From: Deltaproteobacteria bacterium
Lineage (GTDB): Bacteria > Myxococcota > B64-G9
Length of the DNA stretch: 61,638 nucleotides
Assembly (NCBI GenBank): GCA_016935365.1
Contig: JAFGRB010000443.1
Span: forward strand, 1-61,638
Direction: 5' to 3'
Below, piece by piece: positions 42,363 through 53,008 of the stretch. Numbering within the stretch: the stretch's first letter is position 1; the number at the start of each line of letters is the position of its first letter. A program made the translations under genes and the position numbers. The notes beneath the pieces were generated by a model. That model searched no databases. It was given only the letters and a program-made list of their open reading frames with translations, and was not told the origin of the DNA.

Positions 42363-43625
42363 TTGCATCGTGCATTTGGTGAGACCGATGTCGGCAAGAA
42401 GCGCGACCACAACGAGGACTCCTACATCATCGACGATGGTCTCAATCTGTACGTCGTCGCAGATGGGATGGGGGGGCACGCTGCTGGGGAGGTGGCATCT
42501 GCGACCGCCATCCGGATCATCCGCCAGGAGATCACCGCGAGCCGGGAGCTCATCCAGTCCTACCAGCTGGATGCGCCGGACGACCTGCGCGATCGGATAC
42601 TCCGGCTCCTCGAGCTGGCCGTCCAGAAGGCCTGCGCTGCGATCTACAAGATGGGCGAGGAGGAGAAGCATCAGCGCGGCATGGGAACCACCCTGTCGCT
42701 GATGCTCCTGGCCGACAACGGAGGCTTCATCGCCCATGTGGGAGACTCGCGCATCTATCTTCTCAGGGAAGGCGAGATACACCAGCTGACCGTGGACCAC
42801 ACCCTGATCAACGAGCACCTCAAGCGGGGGACCATCACCAAGGAAGAGGCCCGCAAGGCGAAGTACAAGAACGTCATCACCCGGGCTGTGGGCATCCAGG
42901 AGCAGGTTCGGGTGGATACGCTCCATCTCGACGTTCTGCCCTCCGACCGCTTCATCATCTGCTCGGATGGGCTCCACGGCTATCTGCGGCAAGGTGACAT
43001 CGAGCAGGTGCTCGAGGCGGGTCCGATCGAGCAGATGCCGAACAGGTTGATCGACCTGGCCAACGAGCGCGGCGGCAAGGACAACATCACGGTCATCTTC
43101 ATCGAGGTGGCCGATGACGAGGCCGGCGCAGCGGCCGAGCTTCGACAGCGCATGGAGACCATGCGCAATGCGCCGCTGTTCAAGTACCTCACGTACCGAG
43201 AGCTGGTCAATCTGATGAACCTCACCTACGTGAGGTCATTCGCAGATGGCGAGACGATCATCGAGGAAGGCGTGCCGGGAGACGAGCTCTTTCTGCTCGT
43301 CCGGGGCCAGGCGAGGGTGATCAAGGGGAGCCAGGAGATCGCCGCGCTCCCCCAGGGGAGTCACTTCGGCGAGATGGCCCTGTTCGACAACGCTCCTCGC
43401 TCCGCCAGCATCAAGGCCATCGGCTCCACCCGCTTGCTGGTCATCGGCAGGAAGCAGTTCTACAACTACATCCGCAAGGACACGGCAGCCGGTATCAAGC
43501 TGCTGTGGAGCTTTCTCCAGATCCTCACCCTGCGGCTTCGGACCACCGACGAGCGGCTCAAGGAAGCGCAACAGGAGCTCAGCATCCAGGAAGTCGAGCC
43601 CGACTGGATCCTGCCGGACGATTGA
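42363..43625 (+). CDS. PP2C-type serine/threonine phosphatase with cyclic-nucleotide-binding domain
   Basis: This 420-aa protein has a full PP2C domain (about residues 1-240): RDHNEDS with metal-site Asp19, VADGMGGHAAG (Asp34), GTTLSLM, HVGDSRIYL, CSDGLHG and GGKDNITVI. A Crp-type cyclic-nucleotide-binding domain follows (about 290-395; GETIIEEGVPGDELFLLVRGQ and FGEMALFDNAPRSASI, with the Arg-Ser of the phosphate-binding cassette). It should dephosphorylate Ser/Thr targets, perhaps under control of cAMP or cGMP. The TTG at 42363 has GGAGG 5 nt upstream. The mix is typical of Myxococcota signalling. It ends 13 nt from the convergent gene. Confidence 0.88.
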   Translation: MHRAFGETDVGKKRDHNEDSYIIDDGLNLYVVADGMGGHAAGEVASATAIRIIRQEITASRELIQSYQLDAPDDLRDRILRLLELAVQKACAAIYKMGEEEKHQRGMGTTLSLMLLADNGGFIAHVGDSRIYLLREGEIHQLTVDHTLINEHLKRGTITKEEARKAKYKNVITRAVGIQEQVRVDTLHLDVLPSDRFIICSDGLHGYLRQGDIEQVLEAGPIEQMPNRLIDLANERGGKDNITVIFIEVADDEAGAAAELRQRMETMRNAPLFKYLTYRELVNLMNLTYVRSFADGETIIEEGVPGDELFLLVRGQARVIKGSQEIAALPQGSHFGEMALFDNAPRSASIKAIGSTRLLVIGRKQFYNYIRKDTAAGIKLLWSFLQILTLRLRTTDERLKEAQQELSIQEVEPDWILPDD

Positions 43626-43638
43626 GATCGGGACTGGC

Positions 43639-44604
43639 TCAGTAGGAGGCGGCCGCCTCCACGGAGCGGACTCCGTCCCAGCTTCCCTTCCAGGAAGGAT
43701 CCGCTTTCAACATGAAGGTGAACTCCATCTCCTGGTCCTGGCCGGACATGGCCCGGGCCTTGAGGCGGAACTTCATCTCCACGCGCTCGGCATCCGGCAT
43801 GCAAGAGGGGGAGACGAAGTAGTTGATCTGGACGCCGGGCAGGAAGTCGGGGACGTAGTCCGAGCCGTCGAAGATCGGCAAGCTCGGGCTCTTGCTGGCA
43901 GAGCGGCTCTCGCCATCCGAGAGCGTCGCAGGATCGGCCAGGTCCGGGGGAGGGGGCTTGCCCTTCTTCTTGTAGCTCTCGAGCTCCTTCTGGTAGCGGG
44001 CCACGGCCTCGGGATCGACCGCATTGAACAGGCGCATCACCCATCCGTCGTAGACCAGATCGCCGATCCCGCCCCAGGTGACGAAGACCCACTTGAGCTT
44101 GTTGCCCTCCAGCTTGACGTGGTGGAGGTCGAAGCGGACCGAGCCCTGGAAGTCGCTCGCCAGCGCCTTGTAGGTGCCGGATTTCAGCTCGTCGTAGATG
44201 CTGCGCGTCAGCTCGTAGCACTCCTCCCGGATCGGAAGGTTGCCCTTGGCCTTGCGTTTCGCTGAGCCTTCCTCCTCGGCGGCCAGGCGGTAGCCCTTGA
44301 TGATGGACTCCGGGTCGTTGGCCTCGGGATGCTTGTCCCACAGCTGCTTGGCCGGGTTTTTGAAAAACCAATCGGCCAGGACATTGACCTCGGTGAGGTA
44401 CTTCTGCAGATCGGGGCGTCCCTGGAGGTCGGTGATGGGCCGGAGCACGGAGTTGTTCCTCAGGAACTCGATCTGGGTCTCGAGCAGGTCGGCCCGGTAG
44501 GCGCCCGCTTTCTCGGCAACCGAGCTCACGGACCAGTCGGTGATGAAGTAGGTGAGCGTAGCCGACAGGACGATCAGGATCAGCGGGACGATGATCTTCT
44601 TCAT
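43639..44604 (-). CDS. Membrane-anchored protein of unknown function
   Basis: This 321-aa protein has an N-terminal hydrophobic helix (about residues 4-24; IIVPLILIVLSATLTYFIT), then a mixed helical and beta periplasmic part. It contains pairs of acidic and aromatic motifs and two Cys-containing stretches (EECYEL and PSCMPDAER), but no known catalytic motif. It follows the metallophosphoesterase lipoprotein gene by 12 nt in the same direction. I do not recognise a family. It is probably an envelope partner of that protein. Confidence 0.6.
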   Translation of the reverse strand: MKKIIVPLILIVLSATLTYFITDWSVSSVAEKAGAYRADLLETQIEFLRNNSVLRPITDLQGRPDLQKYLTEVNVLADWFFKNPAKQLWDKHPEANDPESIIKGYRLAAEEEGSAKRKAKGNLPIREECYELTRSIYDELKSGTYKALASDFQGSVRFDLHHVKLEGNKLKWVFVTWGGIGDLVYDGWVMRLFNAVDPEAVARYQKELESYKKKGKPPPPDLADPATLSDGESRSASKSPSLPIFDGSDYVPDFLPGVQINYFVSPSCMPDAERVEMKFRLKARAMSGQDQEMEFTFMLKADPSWKGSWDGVRSVEAAASY

Positions 44605-44616
44605 GGCTCGATCCGC

Positions 44617-45903
44617 TCAGGGCGTGGCTCCGCCTTTACCTGCTGGCTCTTCTTTTGGCGAAACGGCCGAATCGCCTTTTCCCGAAGAGTCAGGCCTGGC
44701 GGGGACCTCACCGATTCGGAAGATCTTGTACTTCGCCTTGTCTCCCACGAAGTGGATCACAGCCGCCATGCCCTTGCTCTCGGTGCCGTCATTCATCGAC
44801 CAGATCATGGAATCGGCCGGTCCCGGATTCAAATAGAAAGAGCTCACGAAGGTGTTCTGGTCGACGATGGAAGTCCCGTCGATGTTGGTGGCCTTGCCGC
44901 CGGCCTCCTGGATGTTCCCAAAGGCCCCGAACGGGATGTTCGCTTTGCGGATGGCTGCCGTCAGAGCCGGGTTGCCCACGTTGGCGCCCTCCGAGACCGC
45001 GTCGATGCCGTTGCGGTCCTTCTGTCGCGGAGGCCCATGCGAGATGAGCAGCACGGGCTTGTCGCCCGCTTCTTTGGCCAGATCGATGAGCGAGAGCGTG
45101 TCGCTCTGATAGTACAAGCACTTGTCCCAGGGGCAATGGACGTACTCAGGATCGTGGTATCCCGGCATGCTGATGATGTCGATCGTGTCGAGCTCGACCC
45201 GCCGGACCAGGTTCATGTTGAAGAGATTCGGGAAGTCCTCTTGCAGGGTCGTCAGGGCGCTGTTGAAGATGCTCTTGCACTCCCGGTTGCCGATGATCAC
45301 CAGCACCGGCATCTCTGTCTCGGCCAGGATGGAGAGCATCTCGACCATGTCATCGTAGCTCTTCTTCATGGCCTCACGGCGCGCCTTGCTGATGAGCCTC
45401 CGGCGAATTCGGTTGCGCTGGGCCTTGGACAGGGCTTTGCCTTCCTCGTCCTTCTCGGGGACATCCACGTCGTCCGGAATGGCCATCACGCTTGCGACAT
45501 CGCCCAGGTGCAAAATGAGATCGACTTTCTCCTGCTCGAAGAAGTCCAGGATGGTGTCGAGGTTCTTCTGGTTATCCTCGGTGTTCTCCTTGCTGTCGCT
45601 GATCACGCCGACGACCAGCTCGTTGGGCTTGCCCCGCTTGTTGAGCTGCTGGGCGAGGTAGCCGTCGAGCGAGAACTTCCATTCGCCGAAAGAGACCTGC
45701 CTTGGCTTCTTTGCGCGTGTGAGTGGACCGACGCAGTCGTCTTCAGATGCCTTGAGGCTCGGTCTCGCCTGGGTTTCCTTGCTTGCAGTGGGCTGTTCGG
45801 GCTTGGGTTCCTGCTGCTTCTCTTTCTGGGGAGTACAGGAGAGGAGCAAGCCCGCGCACGCGAAGACGAGAGCATGACCGAGTGGCCGGAAAGAGCGATT
45901 CAT
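44617..45903 (-). CDS. Metallophosphoesterase-like lipoprotein with degenerate motifs
   Basis: This 428-aa protein has a lipoprotein signal ending LLLSC (Cys23) and a calcineurin-like fold (about residues 85-400). The first block reads ISDSKEN where DxH is expected, then LHLGDVASV keeps the GD, IGNRE replaces GNHE, and SHGPP replaces the GHxH family of blocks. The usual metal ligands are therefore partly lost. It may bind a ligand rather than catalyse. The ATG at 45903 is used; AGGAGG is 8 nt away. The next gene starts 12 nt after its stop. Confidence 0.75.
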   Translation of the reverse strand: MNRSFRPLGHALVFACAGLLLSCTPQKEKQQEPKPEQPTASKETQARPSLKASEDDCVGPLTRAKKPRQVSFGEWKFSLDGYLAQQLNKRGKPNELVVGVISDSKENTEDNQKNLDTILDFFEQEKVDLILHLGDVASVMAIPDDVDVPEKDEEGKALSKAQRNRIRRRLISKARREAMKKSYDDMVEMLSILAETEMPVLVIIGNRECKSIFNSALTTLQEDFPNLFNMNLVRRVELDTIDIISMPGYHDPEYVHCPWDKCLYYQSDTLSLIDLAKEAGDKPVLLISHGPPRQKDRNGIDAVSEGANVGNPALTAAIRKANIPFGAFGNIQEAGGKATNIDGTSIVDQNTFVSSFYLNPGPADSMIWSMNDGTESKGMAAVIHFVGDKAKYKIFRIGEVPARPDSSGKGDSAVSPKEEPAGKGGATP

Positions 45904-46001
45904 CGGCATGGCCTCCTGACCAAGGTCTCCTGGATCTCGGGTCGGAGAATCGCATCCGCCAGATGCATCTCCGACTCCTTCGTCCATCCAAGTTCGCAGC
46001 C

Positions 46002-46029
46002 AGTATACACAATCGCGCATCGGTCACAA
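46002..46029 (-). promoter_or_regulatory. Promoter of the metallophosphoesterase lipoprotein gene
   Basis: On the minus strand, TTGTGA (plus 46024-46029) and TATACT (plus 46002-46007) are separated by 16 bp. The -10 is 5/6 to consensus. The leader to the ATG at 45903 is about 90 nt. Confidence 0.45.
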
Positions 46030-46072
46030 GGAAATTGTTCCGCGCGATGCAGCGGCATTGTAGGATCGAATC

Positions 46073-47461
46073 ATGATATCGAAGAGGGCGATGGCCCGCA
46101 TCGTCGAGCTGGTGCGCGGGCGGGCGCGGGAGTTCATCGGACGCTCGGACGTGCCGGCCGGCCGTATCCTGGCCGCCTGCTCGGGCGGTGGAGATTCGAC
46201 CGCCCTGGTCGATGTCCTGCTCCACGTCCTCGGGCCGGACAGAATCGGGGTGGCATACATCGAGCATGGCCAGCATCCGAGCTCGCTGTCTGCTGGCAGG
46301 CTGGTCGAAAAACGCTGTGATCGGCTCGGACTCGACTTCCACCTGACGGGCCTGGACCTCCCGCCGGGTGCAGGAGAGCAGACGCTGCGACAGGCACGCT
46401 ATCGAGCCTTGAACCGTCTGGCGCAGCAGCACGGCTACGCGCGTCTGGCCACCGGACACACCGCCAGCGACCAGGTGGAGACGATTCTGATTCGCCTGGT
46501 GCGCGGTACGGGCGTGGCGGGCCTGGCCGGCATTCCCCTGGAGCGGGACGGATTCGTCATCCGCCCGCTGCTCGGCTGCTCTCGCTTCGAGCTCGAGCGC
46601 TACCTGGTCGCCCGCCGGCTACGCTGGCACCGCGATCCGACAAACGACGAGATCCGCTACTTGCGGAACCGGCTGCGACACGAGGTCCTGCCTGCGCTGC
46701 GGGCCTGCAACCCGGCCCTCGACCAGGCCCTGCTGCGGCTGGCCCGCGCTGCGGCCAGGGACGAGGCTGCGCTTGCGGCCGAAGCGGAGCACGTCCGCTG
46801 CGAGCTCGACGGCGCGCAGCGCGCGAGAGCGCCCCTGGCCGGGCTCAGGGAACTGCACGCCGCGGTGCAGGCCCGTGTGGTCCTGCGGCTCGTGCGCCTG
46901 CTGGACGGACCCGGGGCCAGCCTGGAGCTTTCGCACCTGGAGCGTATCCTGGAGCGGATCGAACGGGCGGAGAGCTGGAGCGCGGACCTGCCCGGCGGGC
47001 TGCGCGTCTCGATCCGCGCGAGCTGCTTGTGGATGGAGACAGGTAAAGGTCCAGAGGTAGGTTTTTACATGAGAATCGAGCGAGACGGCTGCTTCGGCCT
47101 GCCATCGGGGAATCGACTGCGCTTCGCCCCGTCGCGCTTCGAGCCCTCTGCGGCCGGTCCGTGCAAGGTCTTCTTCGATGCCGATGAGGTTCCGTATCCA
47201 CTGGAGGTCCGCTCGCCTCGCGATGGGGACCGGCTGCGACCCTGGGGCATCGCGGGAAGGCGAAAGGTGGCCCGCATGCTCATCGACGCCAAGGTGCCGA
47301 GGTCGCAGCGCAATGGGGTCGCCTTGCTGGTCAAGGACGACCGGATTCTATGGATCGCGGGCATGCGCCGCGGAGACGCTGCCCCGGTGACCTCGGCCAC
47401 CAGGAGGGTCCTGTGCGTCGAGCTCCTGCCAGAGCTTGACGCCCCCAGTGCGAAGACCTAG
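46073..47461 (+). CDS. tilS: tRNA(Ile)-lysidine synthase
   Basis: This 462-aa enzyme converts cytidine 34 of tRNA-Ile(CAU) to lysidine with ATP and lysine. The PP-loop SGGGDS (37-42) and IEHGQHP, TGHTASDQVETILIRLVRGTG and RYLRNRLRHEVLP are its conserved blocks. The C-terminal TilS domain includes PRDGDRLRPWGIAGRRKVARML. The ATG at 46073 is preceded by TAGGATCGAATC; the ATG at 46091 is possible but poorly placed. It runs into ftsH after about 66 nt, as in many bacteria. Confidence 0.93.
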   Translation: MISKRAMARIVELVRGRAREFIGRSDVPAGRILAACSGGGDSTALVDVLLHVLGPDRIGVAYIEHGQHPSSLSAGRLVEKRCDRLGLDFHLTGLDLPPGAGEQTLRQARYRALNRLAQQHGYARLATGHTASDQVETILIRLVRGTGVAGLAGIPLERDGFVIRPLLGCSRFELERYLVARRLRWHRDPTNDEIRYLRNRLRHEVLPALRACNPALDQALLRLARAAARDEAALAAEAEHVRCELDGAQRARAPLAGLRELHAAVQARVVLRLVRLLDGPGASLELSHLERILERIERAESWSADLPGGLRVSIRASCLWMETGKGPEVGFYMRIERDGCFGLPSGNRLRFAPSRFEPSAAGPCKVFFDADEVPYPLEVRSPRDGDRLRPWGIAGRRKVARMLIDAKVPRSQRNGVALLVKDDRILWIAGMRRGDAAPVTSATRRVLCVELLPELDAPSAKT

Positions 47462-47464
47462 AAT
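47436..47464 (+). promoter_or_regulatory. Promoter of ftsH
   Basis: TTGACG at 47436-47441 and TAGAAT at 47459-47464 are separated by exactly 17 bp, with 5/6 matches in each box. It lies in the last codons of tilS. The leader to the ftsH start is about 55 nt. Confidence 0.6.
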
Positions 47465-47527
47465 TTCCTCGGTGGACTGCAACCGGGCCGTCGGAGCAGG
47501 TTCCGGAGTGCGGTGAAGGGAAGGGCT

Positions 47528-49456
<1,929 letters not shown>

Positions 49457-49464
49457 TCCCTGTC

Positions 49465-49968
49465 ATGCGTATCGCGATCCTGTCCGACACCCATGTAGGC
49501 CCATCGAGGGTGCGAGAGGTGCTGGATTCGGTGGCGCCGCATCTGGAAGGCGCCGATCGGATCCTGCACGCCGGCGACATCGTCTGCTCGGAGCTTCTGG
49601 ATGGGCTGAGACGCTTTGCACCGGTCGATGCCGTGGCCGGCAACATGGACGGCGAGGCGCTTCACTCGATTCTGCCCGAGAGGACCGAGCTCGAGCTCGC
49701 CGGCAAGCGTGTGGGCCTGATCCATGGCTGGGGCGCACCAAACGATCTCGCCCGTAGGGTATGGGAGCGTTTCACCGGTCCGGACGGCCTTCCGACGGTC
49801 GACGCCATCGTCTTCGGCCACAGTCACCGGCCGCTGGTCGATAGACACCGCGGTGTGCTGATGGTCAATCCTGGCAGCGCCACCGATACCCGCTGGGCTC
49901 CCCGCCGCTCCATGGCCGTCATGCGCATGCAGGACGGTGCGCTGGACGCCAGGATCATCGATCTCTAG
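49465..49968 (+). CDS. YfcE-like metallophosphoesterase
   Basis: This 167-aa phosphodiesterase has all five motifs of the YfcE/MJ0936 group: LSDTH (residues 7-11), HAGDIV, GNMDG, HGWG and GHSHRP, with NPGSATDTR near the end. It probably hydrolyses cyclic or simple phosphodiesters with Mn. The physiological substrate is unknown. It lies between ftsH and folP, 8 nt behind the ftsH stop, on the same strand. Confidence 0.9.
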   Translation: MRIAILSDTHVGPSRVREVLDSVAPHLEGADRILHAGDIVCSELLDGLRRFAPVDAVAGNMDGEALHSILPERTELELAGKRVGLIHGWGAPNDLARRVWERFTGPDGLPTVDAIVFGHSHRPLVDRHRGVLMVNPGSATDTRWAPRRSMAVMRMQDGALDARIIDL

Positions 49969-50017
49969 CCGCTGCAGCTTGACATTGTTTCTCGATGGGT
50001 GCATTCCTGGCAGGGTC

Positions 50018-50905
50018 ATGTCTGCTGCGATCCCCCCGATCCGCTGCGGCGCCCTGAGGATGGATTTTTCCGTACGCCCCTACCTGATGGGCGTGCTGAA
50101 CGTGACGCCGGACTCCTTCTCGGACGGAGGCCGCTTCTTCGAGCGCAATGCGGCGCAGGATCACGCCCTGGCCATGGCAGAGGCCGGTGCGGACATCGTC
50201 GACGTGGGAGGGGAGTCGAGCCGGCCAGGCGCCGAGAACACTCAGGCCGAGGAGGAGATCCGCAGGGTGCTGCCGGCCATCGAAGCGCTGGTGCGCTACA
50301 GCACAGTGCCGGTCAGCATCGACACCACGAAGTCAGAGGTGGCCCGGGCAGCGCTCGACGCCGGGGCCTCCATGGTCAACGACATCAGCGCGCTGAGATT
50401 CGATCCCCGCATGGTGGAGCTGGTGGCGAGCGCTGGCGTGCCCGTCGTGCTGATGCACATGCGCGGCACGCCCGCGGACATGCAGACCGGCGATCTGCAC
50501 TACGATGACCCGCTGGGCGAGATCTCCGCTTTCCTGTCCGCTGCGGTCGACGGGGCTGTCGAGGCCGGGATCGACCGGACGCGGATCCTGGTCGATCCGG
50601 GCATCGGATTCGGCAAGACAGCCGGGCAGAACTTGCTTCTCATTCGCAGGCTGGATGCCTTTGCTGCGCTGGAGCGGCCCGTCCTGGTCGGTCCTTCGCG
50701 CAAGTCCTTCATCGGCAAGGTCCTGGGTGCGAGCGTGGATGAGCGGCTCTTCGGCACGGCAGCGGCCGTGGCAGTCGCGGTGATGGCCGGGGCGCACGTG
50801 CTGCGAGTCCACGACGTGGCCGCCATGAAGCAGGTCTTGCGGGTGGCTCAGGCCATTCGGGATGCACGGGTCGGCGTGGAGCCTGAGGAAGGTGAGCGAG
50901 GATGA
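50018..50905 (+). CDS. folP: Dihydropteroate synthase
   Basis: This 295-aa enzyme joins p-aminobenzoate to a dihydropterin pyrophosphate in folate synthesis. Signatures are [29 protein letters not shown], and the pterin-site DPGIGFGKT with the final [12 protein letters not shown] 50018 gives 295 aa, near the 282 of E. coli. The alternative ATG at 50060 would remove 14 residues. A TTGACA at 49979 may begin a promoter, but its -10 is weak. It overlaps glmM by 4 nt. Confidence 0.93.
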   Translation: MSAAIPPIRCGALRMDFSVRPYLMGVLNVTPDSFSDGGRFFERNAAQDHALAMAEAGADIVDVGGESSRPGAENTQAEEEIRRVLPAIEALVRYSTVPVSIDTTKSEVARAALDAGASMVNDISALRFDPRMVELVASAGVPVVLMHMRGTPADMQTGDLHYDDPLGEISAFLSAAVDGAVEAGIDRTRILVDPGIGFGKTAGQNLLLIRRLDAFAALERPVLVGPSRKSFIGKVLGASVDERLFGTAAAVAVAVMAGAHVLRVHDVAAMKQVLRVAQAIRDARVGVEPEEGERG

Positions 50906-52245
50906 GACGCATCTTCGGTACCGACGGCATCCGCGGTGTGGCCAACGTCTATCCCATGAACAGCGAGACGGCTCTGCTGCTCGGTCGGGCGGTGGCGCAC
51001 GTCTTTCGCAGGGGCAAGCGCCGCCACCGGGTTCTGATCGGCAAGGACACCCGGCTGAGCGGCTACATGCTCGAGACGGCCATGTCTTCGGGTATCTGCT
51101 CGATGGGCGTGGACGTCTTGCTCGTGGGCCCCCTGCCCACGCCGGGCATCGCCTTGCTGACCCAGGCCATGCGGGCCGATGTGGGCGTGGTCATCTCCGC
51201 GTCACACAATCCCTTCCAGGACAACGGGATCAAGATCTTCGCCAGCGACGGATTCAAGCTGCCGGACGAGACCGAGGAGCAGATCGAGCAGATCATGCTC
51301 GAGAACGCGATCGACGATATGCGGCCGACGGCCCACGCCGTGGGCAAGGCCTTCCGGATCGACGACGCGGTGGGCCGATACGTGGTCTCGCTCAAGCACG
51401 TCATGCCGAAGGACCTCACGCTGGAGGGCATCCGGATCGTCGTCGATTGCGCCAACGGAGCGGCGTACAAGGTCGCGCCTGCCGTCTTCGAGGAGCTCGG
51501 CGCCCGCGTCTATCCGTTGAACGCCAAACCTGATGGTCGCAACATCAACCGCCATTGCGGATCGCTGTACCCGGAGGTCATCGCCCAGGCCGTGCGGCGC
51601 CGCAAGGCGGATCTGGGGATCGCCCTGGACGGCGACGCGGACCGGGTGGTCGTCGTCTCGGAGAAGGGCGATCTGCTCGACGGCGATCACCTCATGGCCA
51701 TCTGCGCCAGGCACATGCAGTACCAGAAGACCCTGCGCAAGAAGACCGTGGTATCCACCGTCATGAGCAACCTGGGGCTGGAGCGGGCCCTGGAGAGAAT
51801 GGGCATCCGGCTCCTGCGCACCGTCGTCGGCGATCGCTACGTGGTCGAGGCCATGCGAGAGGGCGGTTACAATCTGGGCGGTGAGCAGTCGGGCCACCTG
51901 GTCTTTCTGGATCACAGTACCACCGGCGACGGGATCGTGGCGGCCTTGCTGACGCTCTCGGTCATGCTGCGGGAGGGCCGTCCGCTGAGCGAGCTGGCCG
52001 CCGTGATGACGCCCGTGCCCCAGGTGATCCTCAACCAGTCGGTAGACCAGCGGAGGCCCATCCAGGATCTGCCCAAGGTGCAGCAGGCCATCTCGCGGAT
52101 CGAGAAGGACTGCGGCAAGGAGGGGCGGGTGCTGGTGCGCTACTCGGGCACGGAGAACAAGGTGCGGATCATGGTGGAAGGGGAGGACAAGAAGCAGATC
52201 ACGACCTGGGCAAAGGAGATCGCCGAGGCCTTCGGAAAAAAGTGA
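50902..52245 (+). CDS. glmM: Phosphoglucosamine mutase
   Basis: This 447-aa enzyme interconverts glucosamine-6-phosphate and glucosamine-1-phosphate on the way to UDP-GlcNAc. It starts [14 protein letters not shown]. The phosphoserine is Ser101 in SASHNP, the metal loop is DGDAD (243-247), the sugar loop is GGEQSGH, and the phosphate site is [12 protein letters not shown]. It is complete. Its ATGA start overlaps folP, a gene order found in many bacteria. Confidence 0.95.
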   Translation: MRRIFGTDGIRGVANVYPMNSETALLLGRAVAHVFRRGKRRHRVLIGKDTRLSGYMLETAMSSGICSMGVDVLLVGPLPTPGIALLTQAMRADVGVVISASHNPFQDNGIKIFASDGFKLPDETEEQIEQIMLENAIDDMRPTAHAVGKAFRIDDAVGRYVVSLKHVMPKDLTLEGIRIVVDCANGAAYKVAPAVFEELGARVYPLNAKPDGRNINRHCGSLYPEVIAQAVRRRKADLGIALDGDADRVVVVSEKGDLLDGDHLMAICARHMQYQKTLRKKTVVSTVMSNLGLERALERMGIRLLRTVVGDRYVVEAMREGGYNLGGEQSGHLVFLDHSTTGDGIVAALLTLSVMLREGRPLSELAAVMTPVPQVILNQSVDQRRPIQDLPKVQQAISRIEKDCGKEGRVLVRYSGTENKVRIMVEGEDKKQITTWAKEIAEAFGKK

Positions 52246-52253
52246 GGCAAGCC

Positions 52254-53000
52254 ATGCAAGAGGTCAGACTCGGTGTGAACGTGGACCACGTGGCCACGCT
52301 GCGGCAGGCTCGGGGGACGAGCTACCCCGATCCGGTCACCGCGGCAGCGCTCGCGGAGTCGGGCGGTGCCGATCAGATCACGATTCACCTGCGCGAGGAC
52401 AGGCGTCACATCCAGGAGCGGGACCTGCGCATCTTGCGAGAGACCGTCCAGACCCGGCTGAACCTCGAGATGGCCGCCACCAAGGAGATGTCCAAGATCG
52501 CTTACGAGTTCAAGCCGGACATGGTGACGCTGGTGCCGGAGAAGCGCGAGGAGCTGACCACCGAGGGCGGCCTCGACGTGGCCATGAAGCGGGATGCGAT
52601 CAAGGACATGGTGCGCTTCCTCAAGGACGGCGACATCAAGGTGAGCCTGTTCATCGATCCCGACATCGACCAGATCCGGGCCGCCCACAAGGTCAATGCA
52701 GACGCGGTGGAGCTGCACACCGGCTCCTACTGCGAGGCGAAAAACGAGTCGATCGTCAAGCAGGAGTACGGCCGGCTGGTGGATGCCGCCAAGACCTGCG
52801 CCAAGATCGGCTTGCCGGTCTATGCGGGCCATGGCCTGAACCTGCAGAACCTGGCGCCGGTGGCCGCGCTGAAGGAGATCACCGAGTTCAACATCGGTCA
52901 CAGCATCGTGGGCCGGGCGATCTACGTGGGCATGGTCGAAGCCGTGCGCGAGATGAAGGCCGCCATCCTGCGCGCTCGCCAGGGCGCGCTCCAGGAGTGA
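52254..53000 (+). CDS. pdxJ: Pyridoxine 5'-phosphate synthase
   Basis: This 248-aa enzyme makes pyridoxine 5'-phosphate from 1-deoxyxylulose-5-phosphate and aminoacetone phosphate. The start LGVNVDHVATLRQARGTSYPDPV is the family signature, with ITIHLREDRRHIQERD, VSLFIDPD, ELHTGSYC and AGHGLNLQNL later. ATG 52254 with GAGG is chosen. Only 8 nt separate it from glmM. It overlaps the next frame by 4 nt if the GTG at 52997 is used. Confidence 0.94.
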   Translation: MQEVRLGVNVDHVATLRQARGTSYPDPVTAAALAESGGADQITIHLREDRRHIQERDLRILRETVQTRLNLEMAATKEMSKIAYEFKPDMVTLVPEKREELTTEGGLDVAMKRDAIKDMVRFLKDGDIKVSLFIDPDIDQIRAAHKVNADAVELHTGSYCEAKNESIVKQEYGRLVDAAKTCAKIGLPVYAGHGLNLQNLAPVAALKEITEFNIGHSIVGRAIYVGMVEAVREMKAAILRARQGALQE

Positions 53001-53008
53001 GTGAGGCG

